Positions 45,909 through 53,951 of a stretch of DNA of 64,000 nucleotides are shown here, in pieces. The stretch spans positions 2,666,001 through 2,730,000 of the forward strand of contig OZ241359.1 in NCBI GenBank assembly GCA_965199705.1, read 5' to 3'. Each line of letters starts with the position of its first letter. Within the stretch, counting starts at the first letter, position 1. The position numbers were made by a program, and so were the translations under genes. A model generated the notes under the pieces. That model was not told the DNA's origin. It made no database searches and saw only the letters and a list, made by a program, of their open reading frames with translations. Source of the DNA: Azophilus sp965199705 (GTDB lineage: Bacteria > Pseudomonadota > Gammaproteobacteria > Pseudomonadales > Azotimanducaceae).

Positions 45909-46487
45909 ATGTTGATCGAACGTCTGCGCATCCCCGATGTTTTGCTGATTACCCCGCAAAAGCACGGCGACGAGCGCGGATTCTTTTCCGAAACCTGGAA
46001 CCAGCGCAGCTTGCAGGAGGCGGGCCTGGACCTCAGATTCGTGCAGGACAACCACTCCTTTTCAGCGCCAGTGGGTACGTTGCGGGGGCTGCACTTTCAG
46101 GCGCCGCCCGCCGCTCAGACGAAACTGGTGCGCGTGCTGCGGGGCGCAATCTTCGACGTGGCCGTGGATCTGCGCAAGGGATCGCCCAGCTACGGCCAGT
46201 ATGCCAGCGCCCGGATTTCCGCAATAGCCTGGAACCAGCTGCTCGTGCCCGAAGGATTTGCGCATGGTTTCGTTACCCTGGAAGCGAATACGGAAGTGCT
46301 CTACAAGGTGACAGACTATTATTCTCCGCAATTGGACAGGGGGCTCCTCTGGAGCGACCCGGCACTGCAGATACCCTGGCCGATTGCTGAACAGGATGCA
46401 CTGCTCTCAGCCCGGGATCGCAAGCATCCGCATCTGGCCGAACTGGATTCACCCTTTGACTGGACGCCTGGGCGGCAGCAAGCATAG
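45909..46487 (+). CDS. rfbC: dTDP-4-dehydrorhamnose 3,5-epimerase
   Basis: A 192-residue RmlC-type cupin that epimerises dTDP-4-keto-6-deoxyglucose in dTDP-L-rhamnose synthesis. Landmarks: DERGFFSETWN, LRGLHFQAPPAAQ with the catalytic His, FDVAVDLRKGSPSYG, and VPEGFAHGFVTLE. The other three rhamnose genes (rmlA, B, D) are not in the window, so it is an isolated member next to the mannose gene. Confidence 0.94.
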   Translation: MLIERLRIPDVLLITPQKHGDERGFFSETWNQRSLQEAGLDLRFVQDNHSFSAPVGTLRGLHFQAPPAAQTKLVRVLRGAIFDVAVDLRKGSPSYGQYASARISAIAWNQLLVPEGFAHGFVTLEANTEVLYKVTDYYSPQLDRGLLWSDPALQIPWPIAEQDALLSARDRKHPHLAELDSPFDWTPGRQQA

Positions 46488-46502
46488 AGAATCAGCCGTG
46501 TC

Positions 46503-47966
46503 TTGGAGTTTTGGGCGTTGACGGAGCCGGTGACGAAGGCGCGCTTGAAGCCCCTCATGCCTGTGGTGCTGGCCGGTGGCGTGGGCAAGCGATTGTGGCC
46601 GCTGTCCCGGGCGCTGTTCCCCAAACAGTTCCATGCGCTCTTTGGCGAGCGTTCGCTGTTGCAAGATACGCTGTCCTGGGCTGCGCTGACCACTGACCAG
46701 CCGCCCATCATCGTTTGCAACGAGACCAATCGCTTTCTGGTCGCCGAGCAGCTTCGAGCCCTTGACCGGAGTTGGCAGTGCATCGCACTGGAGCCCGAGG
46801 GCCGCAACACGGCCCCGGCCATCGCGCTGGCAGCCCATCTGGCGCTTGCGAAGGCCGAGGACGCACACCTGCTGGTGCTGCCGGCGGACCACCTGATTGA
46901 CGACCCGCCCGGCTTTGCCAATGCGGTGCAGATTGCTCGACCCGCTGCAGAGCGCGGCATGGTAGTGACGTTCGGCATAACCCCCGCCCGCCCCGAAACG
47001 GGATACGGATACATAGAGCTTTCGGCTGAGGCCCGGCAAGGCGTACAGCCGATTCAAACCTTCATCGAAAAGCCGGATGAAGAACGCGCCCACGCCTTCG
47101 TCGCTTCCGGTCGCCATCTCTGGAACAGTGGCATGTTTCTGGTGGACGCCAGGGTCGCCCTGACGGAAACCGAGCGGTACAACCCGGAAGTAGCGCGAGC
47201 GGTAGCCGAGTCGGTGCAGGCAGGCAGCGCCGACCTCCATTTCTTCCGTCCAGGCGATACGTTTCTGCGGAGCCCCGCCGTCTCCTTCGACGTGGCCGTC
47301 ATGGAGAACACGGATCGGGCCGCCGTACTGCCTGTGGACTTCGGCTGGCGCGATCTCGGCTCCTGGGAAGCAGTGCTGGAGGCATCCGGCGTCGATGAGC
47401 AAGGTAACCACTTCGTCGGCGACGCCCTGGCCGTGGATGTGGCGCACACCCTGATTCACTCGAATCATCGCCTGGTGAGCGCCCTGGGCGTGGATAATCT
47501 GATCGTCGTGGAGACCGCCGACGCCGTCCTGATCGCTGACCGAAACCGCGTTCAGGACGTCCGGGAGCTGGTGGAGAGATTGGAGTCCGCGGATCGGTCG
47601 GAGCATCTTCTGCACACCAGGGTATTTCGGCCCTGGGGCAGCTATGAAGGCATCGGACGGGGCGAGCGCCATCAGGTCAAGCGCATCCAGGTGAACCCAG
47701 GCGCCAGCATCTCATTGCAATTGCACCGGCATCGGGCCGAGCACTGGGTGGTGGTGCGAGGCCTTGCCGAGGTCACCTGCGGCGAGAAGACTTTTGCACT
47801 GCACAAGAACGAGAGCACGTACATACCGCAAGGCGCGAAGCATCGTCTGCGCAACGCCGGGCATCAGCCACTTGAGATCATCGAGATTCAGGTTGGCGAC
47901 TATCTGGGCGAGGACGACATAATTCGCTTCGACGACCAATACGGACGGGAACAGGAGGGGCTGTAG
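46503..47966 (+). CDS. manC: Mannose-1-phosphate guanylyltransferase / mannose-6-phosphate isomerase
   Basis: Bifunctional ManC/AlgA-type enzyme of about 487 residues that makes GDP-mannose for surface polysaccharide. The N-terminal nucleotidyltransferase has MPVVLAGGVGKRLWPLSR, EPEGRNTAPAIALAA and FIEKPD. The C-terminal cupin isomerase has RPWGSYEGIG and RAEHWVVVRGLAEVTCG. The start is uncertain: TTG 46503 opens the frame, while ATG 46557 is closest to conserved sequence. Confidence 0.93.
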   Translation: MEFWALTEPVTKARLKPLMPVVLAGGVGKRLWPLSRALFPKQFHALFGERSLLQDTLSWAALTTDQPPIIVCNETNRFLVAEQLRALDRSWQCIALEPEGRNTAPAIALAAHLALAKAEDAHLLVLPADHLIDDPPGFANAVQIARPAAERGMVVTFGITPARPETGYGYIELSAEARQGVQPIQTFIEKPDEERAHAFVASGRHLWNSGMFLVDARVALTETERYNPEVARAVAESVQAGSADLHFFRPGDTFLRSPAVSFDVAVMENTDRAAVLPVDFGWRDLGSWEAVLEASGVDEQGNHFVGDALAVDVAHTLIHSNHRLVSALGVDNLIVVETADAVLIADRNRVQDVRELVERLESADRSEHLLHTRVFRPWGSYEGIGRGERHQVKRIQVNPGASISLQLHRHRAEHWVVVRGLAEVTCGEKTFALHKNESTYIPQGAKHRLRNAGHQPLEIIEIQVGDYLGEDDIIRFDDQYGREQEGL

Positions 47967-48064
47967 AGTCCCGGTGATATGATCGAAGTCGGCTCGGCGG
48001 TCGCCCGGCGGCGCTAACGCGCTTGACCCGAAGGTCGCGCCTGCACAGTGACGAGGGATGCGAA

Positions 48065-48718
48065 ATGGCTCGACATGATGATCCGGAAGTGCTTGATGTA
48101 AGCAAACAGGAATCTCCTGGCGAACAGGACCAGACGACGGAGCCGACGCTTGCCAGCGTCGCCCTGCGTGATTTTCTGCATGCAACCGTTGCACTCTGCG
48201 CCTGGGCTGGCGCCGAAGCCTGGGTCTCCGTCAGTGGGCTGATGCTTGCCACTGGCCTGTCTATCGCTGCCGCCATCGCTGCCGGCTGGACACTCGCGGC
48301 CCTGCTGCACGAATGGGGGCACTATGCCGGCGCAAGACTGAGCAGTGCGGTGGCGCCTCGCGTGCAACCTGCCGGACTTGCATTCTTCCGCTATCAATTC
48401 GATCTGCAACGAAACTCCCTGGCGCAGTTCACCGCCATGAGCATCGGCGGCAATCTGGCGCATTGGGGGTTGGTGGCTGCAGGCTGGCTGTTGTTGCCAA
48501 TGGAGACGCTCGGACAGGCAGCACTTGTCGGCGCCTTCTTTGCCTTCGCAGTATTCGCCAGCGTCATCGAATGGCCGATCATGGCGCGCACACTGGGCCG
48601 CAAGATTGCACCGGCTGCCGCCTTCGATCATCTGAACCGCCGCTTCATCCGGCAAAGATATGTGGTCGGCGGTATCGGCGGCATCCTGTTCGCGCTGACG
48701 GCGGCGGGAACCTTGTAG
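48065..48718 (+). CDS. Membrane protein with HEWGH (M50-like) motif
   Basis: A 217-residue protein with an acidic N-terminal 30 residues and about five or six membrane helices. His82-Glu-Trp-Gly-His86 (LLHEWGHYAGARL) is the HExxH arrangement of intramembrane zinc proteases of the site-2/M50 group. The later AMSIGGNLAHWG resembles the Gly-Asn segment following the zinc helix in that family, but the third motif with the Asp zinc ligand is not evident. It may be a diverged protease or a non-enzymatic relative. Confidence 0.55.
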   Translation: MARHDDPEVLDVSKQESPGEQDQTTEPTLASVALRDFLHATVALCAWAGAEAWVSVSGLMLATGLSIAAAIAAGWTLAALLHEWGHYAGARLSSAVAPRVQPAGLAFFRYQFDLQRNSLAQFTAMSIGGNLAHWGLVAAGWLLLPMETLGQAALVGAFFAFAVFASVIEWPIMARTLGRKIAPAAAFDHLNRRFIRQRYVVGGIGGILFALTAAGTL

Positions 48719-48870
48719 CCCGGATAGTGCGCAAGCAGGCAAATCTCGACCGAGGCGCGGGAGCCGAAGGAACGCGGATGATGATCTCGGTTGGCTATTG
48801 ACGCTTGGCCTGGTAGCGCAAGGCACGATCGCGAGGTTCGATGCCACCCTCTCTGATTGGTCATCAGAGA

Positions 48871-48936
48871 GGACGCGGCGCCCCACTTGTTGTTATAGAT
48901 CAGTCGCTCGGGCCAATTTATGGAGGCGCCGCGTCC
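48871..48936. repeat. 12-bp perfect inverted repeat with adjacent hairpin
   Basis: Left arm 48871-48882, right arm 48925-48936, overlapping at its left edge a second hairpin at 48848-48872. The 42-base centre is relatively AT-rich, unlike its surroundings. It could be a structured RNA, a protein-binding site, or the remains of a small non-autonomous element; the sequence alone does not decide. Confidence 0.55.
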
Positions 48937-48981
48937 GCGGTGCATTGTAACCCCGAATCAGTTCGGTTTTCGCGCTGCTGA

Positions 48982-48995
48982 AGCCTTGTCCAATG
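48982..48995 (+). repeat. Left copy of a 14-bp direct repeat flanking the island
   Basis: AGCCTTGTCCAATG occurs here and at 63958-63971, with further gapped similarity (AGGT, ATG, GAAG) after each. The two copies bracket nearly the whole accessory region. A 14-base match alone is expected several times by chance in 64 kb, so this is only a candidate boundary mark. Confidence 0.25.
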
Positions 48996-49181
48996 CAAGG
49001 TAATGGTGAAGTGACGAGCTGATTCCCATGCCAGGCTATGGTGAATGGACGGCTTCAACGATCAGGGAGGGTTGTTCGTGGAGTGCAGCACTCGTCGGCT
49101 CGCGAACGGTGGGCGCCCTGCGAGGCGCCACATTTGGGGTACACTCAATCCGGCCTGAATTCGCCACATCGAACTTTCGCC

Positions 49182-50771
49182 ATGACCCAGCCCACGCGCC
49201 TGCCCATTGGCATCCAGAGCTTCCGCAAGCTGCGGGAGGATGGCCTGCATTATGTGGACAAGACAGCGCACATCGAGCGGCTGGCGGAATCGGGTTCCTG
49301 CTACTTCCTGTCGCGCCCGCGGCGGTTTGGGAAAAGCCTGCTGCTGGACACCATCCAGGAGTTGTTCGAGGGCAGCGAGCCGCTGTTCCGGGGCCTGCAT
49401 ATCCACAGCCGCTGGAACTGGGACGCGCCGCATCCGGTCGTGCGGCTGGATTTTGGTGGTGGGCGCTTCAACACCACGGAGCGGCTGCGCGGGAATGTTC
49501 TCAACCAGCTTCGGGCGCAGGCGCGGGAGGCCGGTGTGGAAGTCGGAAGCGACGAGCCGCCGGAGATGTTCTGGAACCTCATCCGCGCCCTGCACGCCAA
49601 GACCGGCCAGCGGGTGGTGGTGCTGGTGGACGAGTACGACAAGCCGATCCTGGACCCGCTGACCGCTGTGGATGGCTCCCGCGAGCAGGCACGACGCAAC
49701 CGCGACGATCTGCGTGCGCTGTACGGCAACATCAAGACGCTGGATGCGCACATCCGTTTCTCGTTTCTGACGGGGGTGAGCAAGTTCAGCAAGGTGAGCC
49801 TGTTCTCGGAGTTGAACAACCTGGATGACATCACGCTGGACCCTGACTACGCGACCATCTGCGGCTACACGGAAGCAGACTTGGACGCGGTGTTCGCGCA
49901 GGAGCTTGAAGGGCTGGATCGGGCGCGGGTGCGCGAGTGGTACAACGGCTACAACTGGCGGGGCGATGAGCGGGTGTACAACCCCTTCGACGTGTTGCTG
50001 CTGCTGAAGAAGCGTGAGTTTGCGGCGCACTGGTTCGAGACGGGTTCGCCAGCGTTTCTGATCGAGCATCTGAAGGCGCACGGCGTTGGCCCGTTGGACC
50101 TGGATGGCCGGGTGGCTTCTTCGGATCTGCTGTCTGCGTTCGATGTGGAGCACATCAGCCCGGAGGCGCTGCTGTTCCAGACCGGATACCTGACGATTGT
50201 TGATGAGACGATGGTCGAATACGAGGCCCGATACCAGCTGGGTTATCCAAACATGGAGGTGCGCAGGGCGCTCAACAAGAGCCTGCTGGCGTCCATCGGT
50301 TGGCCGGAATCGGGGGAAGTGGCCCGCCGCGACCGGTTCTGGGCCGCGCTAAAGGCGGCGGACTTTGATGCGATGAAGGCGCAGTTGGAGGCGCTGTTTG
50401 CGAGCATCCCCTACAACTGGCATGTGCGCAACGAGATCGCCAACTACGAGGGCTATTACGCAAGCATTTTCTACACTTGGTTCTCTGCCTACGGGGCCTT
50501 GGTGACTGCGGAGGACACGAGTGCAGCAGGCCGTGTGGACATGTCGGTGCGCGCTGGCGGGCAGGTATTTCTGTTCGAGTTCAAGGTGGTGGAGCAGGCA
50601 GGGGCAGGCAAGGCGCTGGCGCAGTTGAAGGCGCGCGGCTACGCGGCGAAGCACGCAGGCAGTGGCAAACCAGTGCATCTGGTAGGCATCGAGTTCAGCA
50701 GCGAGGAGCGCGCCCTGGTTGACTTCAAGACGGAGACTGTCGGCCAAGGCCGCCAAGTTGATTCGCCATGA
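49182..50771 (+). CDS. AAA-ATPase-like / PD-(D/E)XK nuclease-fold protein, copy 1
   Basis: A 529-residue member of the family combining an AAA-ATPase-like domain (PF09820-type) with a C-terminal PDDEXK_9 nuclease-like domain (PF08011-type); no biological role is established for the family. Walker A RRFGKS and Walker B VVVLVDEYDKP are intact, as is the nuclease core GRVD ... FLFEFK ... QLKARGYA. Block types: N-terminal A (FRKLREDGLHYVDKTAHIE), central X, C-terminal P. Two codons are missing at NWRGDERVYN relative to the other copies. A T-to-C change turned the usual TAA into CAA, so translation runs on for some residues and ends overlapping copy 2's ATG (ATGA). Confidence 0.93.
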   Translation: MTQPTRLPIGIQSFRKLREDGLHYVDKTAHIERLAESGSCYFLSRPRRFGKSLLLDTIQELFEGSEPLFRGLHIHSRWNWDAPHPVVRLDFGGGRFNTTERLRGNVLNQLRAQAREAGVEVGSDEPPEMFWNLIRALHAKTGQRVVVLVDEYDKPILDPLTAVDGSREQARRNRDDLRALYGNIKTLDAHIRFSFLTGVSKFSKVSLFSELNNLDDITLDPDYATICGYTEADLDAVFAQELEGLDRARVREWYNGYNWRGDERVYNPFDVLLLLKKREFAAHWFETGSPAFLIEHLKAHGVGPLDLDGRVASSDLLSAFDVEHISPEALLFQTGYLTIVDETMVEYEARYQLGYPNMEVRRALNKSLLASIGWPESGEVARRDRFWAALKAADFDAMKAQLEALFASIPYNWHVRNEIANYEGYYASIFYTWFSAYGALVTAEDTSAAGRVDMSVRAGGQVFLFEFKVVEQAGAGKALAQLKARGYAAKHAGSGKPVHLVGIEFSSEERALVDFKTETVGQGRQVDSP

Positions 50772-52339
50772 CCCAGCCCACGCGCCTGCCCATTGGCATC
50801 CAGAGCTTCCGCGAGATTCGGGAGGATGGCTGCCACTACGTGGACAAGACACCACACATCAAGCGGCTGGTTGACAGCGGCAAGCACTACTTCCTGTCCC
50901 GGCCGCGTCGGTTCGGCAAGAGCCTGCTGCTGAACACCATCCAGGAGTTGTTCGAGGGCAGCGAGCCGCTGTTCCGGGGCCTGCATATCCACAGCCGCTG
51001 GAACTGGGACGCGCCGCATCCGGTCGTGCGGCTGGATTTCGGTGGTGGGCGCTTCAACACCACGGAGCGGCTGCGCGGGAATGTTCTCAACCAGCTTCGG
51101 GCGCAGGCGCGGGAGGCCGGTGTGGAAGTCGGAAGCGACGAGCCGCCGGAGATGTTCTGGAATCTCATCCGCGCCCTGCACGCCAAGACTGGCCAGCGGG
51201 TGGTGGTGCTGGTGGACGAGTACGACAAGCCGATCCTGGACCCGCTGACCGCCGTGGATGGTTCCCGCGAGCAGGCGCGCCGCAACCGCGATGAGTTGCG
51301 GGCGCTGTACGGCAACATCAAGACGCTGGACGCGCACATCCGTTTCTCGTTTCTGACGGGGGTGAGCAAGTTCAGCAAGGTGAGCCTGTTCTCGGAGTTG
51401 AACAACCTCAAGGACATCACGCTGGACCCCAGATACGCGGCCATCTGCGGCTACACGGAGGCGGATCTGGATGCGGTGTTCGCGCAGGAGCTTGAAGGAC
51501 TGGATCGGGCGCGGGTGCGCGAGTGGTACAACGGCTACAACTGGCGGGGGCAGGACAAGGATCGGGTGTACAACCCGTTTGACGTGCTGTTGCTGCTGGA
51601 TGAGCGTGAGTTTGCGGCGCACTGGTTCGAGACGGGTTCGCCGGCGTTTCTGATCGAGCATCTGAAGGCGCACGGCGTTGGCCCGTTGGACCTGGATGGC
51701 CGGGTGGCTTCTTCGGACCTGCTGTCTGCGTTCGATGTAGAGCACATCAGCCCGGAGGCGCTGCTGTTCCAGACCGGATACCTGACGATTGTTGATGAGA
51801 CGATGGTCGAATACGAGGCCCGATACCAGCTGGGTTATCCAAACATGGAGGTGCGCAGGGCGCTCAACAAGAGCCTGCTGGCGTCCATCGGTTGGCCGGA
51901 ATCGGGAGAAGTGGCCCGCCGCGACCGGTTCTGGGCCGCGCTAAAGGCGGCGGACTTTGATGCGATGAAGGCGCAGTTGGAGGCGCTGTTTGCGAGCATC
52001 CCCTACAACTGGCATGTGCGCAACGAGATCGCCAACTACGAGGGCTATTACGCAAGCATTTTCTACACCTGGTTCTCTGCCTACGGGGCCTTGGTGACTG
52101 CGGAGGATACGAGTGCAGCAGGCCGTGTGGACCTGTCGGTGCGCGTAGCCGGGCAGGTGTTTCTGTTCGAGTTCAAGGTGGTGGAGCAGGCAGGGGCAGG
52201 CGCGGCGCTGGCGCAGTTGAAGGCGCGTGGCTACGCCGCGAAGTACGCAGGCAGCGGCGAGCCTGTGCATCTGGTGGGCATCGAGTTCAGCAGCGAGGAG
52301 CGCGCCCTGGTTGACTTCAAGACGGAGACTGTCGGCTAA
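50768..52339 (+). CDS. AAA-ATPase-like / PD-(D/E)XK nuclease-fold protein, copy 2
   Basis: 523 residues. Walker A at residues 47-52, Walker B with Asp150-Glu151, and PD-(D/E)XK residues Asp455, Glu468 and Lys470 are all present, so both domains may be active. Block types: N-terminal B (FREIREDGCHYVDKTPHIK), central X (FGGGRFNTTERLRGNVLNQ), C-terminal P. It has Asn instead of Asp in LLLNTIQE. No Shine-Dalgarno is visible, and its ATG overlaps the end of copy 1, so translation is probably by reinitiation. Confidence 0.94.
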   Translation: MTQPTRLPIGIQSFREIREDGCHYVDKTPHIKRLVDSGKHYFLSRPRRFGKSLLLNTIQELFEGSEPLFRGLHIHSRWNWDAPHPVVRLDFGGGRFNTTERLRGNVLNQLRAQAREAGVEVGSDEPPEMFWNLIRALHAKTGQRVVVLVDEYDKPILDPLTAVDGSREQARRNRDELRALYGNIKTLDAHIRFSFLTGVSKFSKVSLFSELNNLKDITLDPRYAAICGYTEADLDAVFAQELEGLDRARVREWYNGYNWRGQDKDRVYNPFDVLLLLDEREFAAHWFETGSPAFLIEHLKAHGVGPLDLDGRVASSDLLSAFDVEHISPEALLFQTGYLTIVDETMVEYEARYQLGYPNMEVRRALNKSLLASIGWPESGEVARRDRFWAALKAADFDAMKAQLEALFASIPYNWHVRNEIANYEGYYASIFYTWFSAYGALVTAEDTSAAGRVDLSVRVAGQVFLFEFKVVEQAGAGAALAQLKARGYAAKYAGSGEPVHLVGIEFSSEERALVDFKTETVG

Positions 52340-52359
52340 GGCCGCCAGGTTGATTCGCC

Positions 52360-53931
52360 ATGACCCAGCCCACGCGCCTGCCCATTGGCATCCAGAGCTT
52401 CCGCAAGCTGCGGGAGGACGGCCTGCATTATGTGGACAAGACAGCGCACATCGAGCGGCTGGCGGAATCGGGTTCCTGCTACTTCCTGTCGCGCCCGCGT
52501 CGGTTTGGGAAAAGCCTGCTGCTGGACACCATCCAGGAGTTGTTCGAGGGCAGCGAGTCGCTGTTCCGGGGTTTGCATATCCACGGGCGCTGGAACTGGG
52601 ACGCGCCGCATCCGGTCGTGCGGCTGGACTTCGGTGGGGACCGATTCCACACGACGAACATGCTGCGCGAGAGCGTCCTGGAGCAAGTCGGTGTTCAGGC
52701 GCAGGCGGCGGGCGTCGAGGCTATCGGCAGCTCGGCGGCAGCGCAGTTTCGGCATCTCATCCGCGCCCTGCACGCCAAGACTGGCCAGCGGGTGGTGGTG
52801 CTGGTGGACGAGTACGACAAGCCGATCCTGGACCCGCTGACTGCCGTGGATGGTTCCCGCGAGCAGGCGCGCCGCAACCGCGACGATCTGCGTGCGCTGT
52901 ACGGCAACATCAAGACGCTGGATGCGCACATCCGTTTCTCGTTTCTGACGGGCGTGAGCAAGTTCAGCAAGGTGAGCCTGTTCTCGGAGTTGAACAACCT
53001 CAAGGACATCACGCTGGACCCCAGATACGCGGCCATCTGCGGCTACACGGAGGCGGATCTGGATGCGGTGTTTGCGCACGAGCTTGAAGGGCTGGATCGG
53101 GCGCGGGTGCGCGAGTGGTACAACGGCTACAACTGGCGGGGGCAGGACAAGGATCGGGTGTACAACCCGTTTGACGTGCTGTTGCTGCTGGATGAGCGTG
53201 AGTTTGCGGCGCACTGGTTCGAGACGGGTTCGCCAGCGTTTCTGATTGAGCATCTGAAGGCGCACGGCGTTGGCCCGTTGGACCTGGATGGCTTGGTGGC
53301 TTCTTCGGAGCTGCTGTCTGCGTTCGATGTAGAGCACATCAGCCCGGAGGCGCTGCTGTTCCAGACCGGATACCTGACGATTCTCGGGGAAGAGACGGCA
53401 GGGAATGAGGTGCTGTACAGCCTCGGCTACCCGAACCTTGAAGTCCGCATGGCGCTCAACAGGCGCCTGCTGGCGTCCATCGGCTGGCCCCAGGCAGCGG
53501 AATCGGAACGCCGCCGCTTGTTCTGGCGCGCCTTGGAGTCGGCGGACTTTGCGGGCATCGAAGCGCAATTGACGGCGCTGTTTGCGAGCATTCCGCACGA
53601 CTGGCACAGGCGCAACGAAATTGCTCGCTACGAGGGCTATTACGCGGGCATTGTCTATGCGTGGTTCACGGGCTTTGGCGCCTCGGTGGTGGCGGAGGAC
53701 ACCAGCGCGGTGGGCCGCGTTGACCTGTCGGTGCGCGTAGCCGGGCAGGTGTTTCTGTTCGAGTTCAAGGTGGTGGAGCAGGCAGGGGCAGGCAAGGCGC
53801 TGGCGCAGTTGAAGGCGCGCGGCTACGCGGCGAAATACATGGGCAGCGGCGAGCCTGTGCATCTGGTAGGCATCGAGTTCAGCAGCGAGGAGCGCGCCCT
53901 GGTTGACTTCAAGACGGAGACTGTCGGCTAA
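52360..53931 (+). CDS. AAA-ATPase-like / PD-(D/E)XK nuclease-fold protein, copy 3
   Basis: 523 residues with the same motifs as copies 1 and 2. Block types: N-terminal A, as in copy 1; central Y (FGGDRFHTTNMLRESVLEQ), shared with copy 4; and a C-terminal block Q found only here, covering about residues 341-450 (TILGEETAGNEVLYSLGYPN ... WFTGFGASVVAEDTSA). The final nuclease segment returns to the common sequence. The abrupt switch from near-identity to clear divergence and back argues for segment replacement rather than steady drift. Confidence 0.94.
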   Translation: MTQPTRLPIGIQSFRKLREDGLHYVDKTAHIERLAESGSCYFLSRPRRFGKSLLLDTIQELFEGSESLFRGLHIHGRWNWDAPHPVVRLDFGGDRFHTTNMLRESVLEQVGVQAQAAGVEAIGSSAAAQFRHLIRALHAKTGQRVVVLVDEYDKPILDPLTAVDGSREQARRNRDDLRALYGNIKTLDAHIRFSFLTGVSKFSKVSLFSELNNLKDITLDPRYAAICGYTEADLDAVFAHELEGLDRARVREWYNGYNWRGQDKDRVYNPFDVLLLLDEREFAAHWFETGSPAFLIEHLKAHGVGPLDLDGLVASSELLSAFDVEHISPEALLFQTGYLTILGEETAGNEVLYSLGYPNLEVRMALNRRLLASIGWPQAAESERRRLFWRALESADFAGIEAQLTALFASIPHDWHRRNEIARYEGYYAGIVYAWFTGFGASVVAEDTSAVGRVDLSVRVAGQVFLFEFKVVEQAGAGKALAQLKARGYAAKYMGSGEPVHLVGIEFSSEERALVDFKTETVG

Positions 53932-53951
53932 GGCCGCCAAGTTGATTCGCC

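Larger units (their letters stand above)
48719..49181. other. Intergenic region with two nested inverted repeats at the island border
   Basis: No gene is supported in these 463 bases. Two perfect inverted repeats stand next to one another: CCTCTCTGAT (48848-48857) with ATCAGAGAGG (48863-48872), a 10-bp stem with a 5-base loop; and GGACGCGGCGCC (48871-48882) with GGCGCCGCGTCC (48925-48936), a 12-bp stem around 42 bases. A further small palindrome occurs at 49081-49093 (GAGTGC-A-GCACTC). The region separates housekeeping genes from the accessory island and leads into the four-gene array. Confidence 0.6.
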
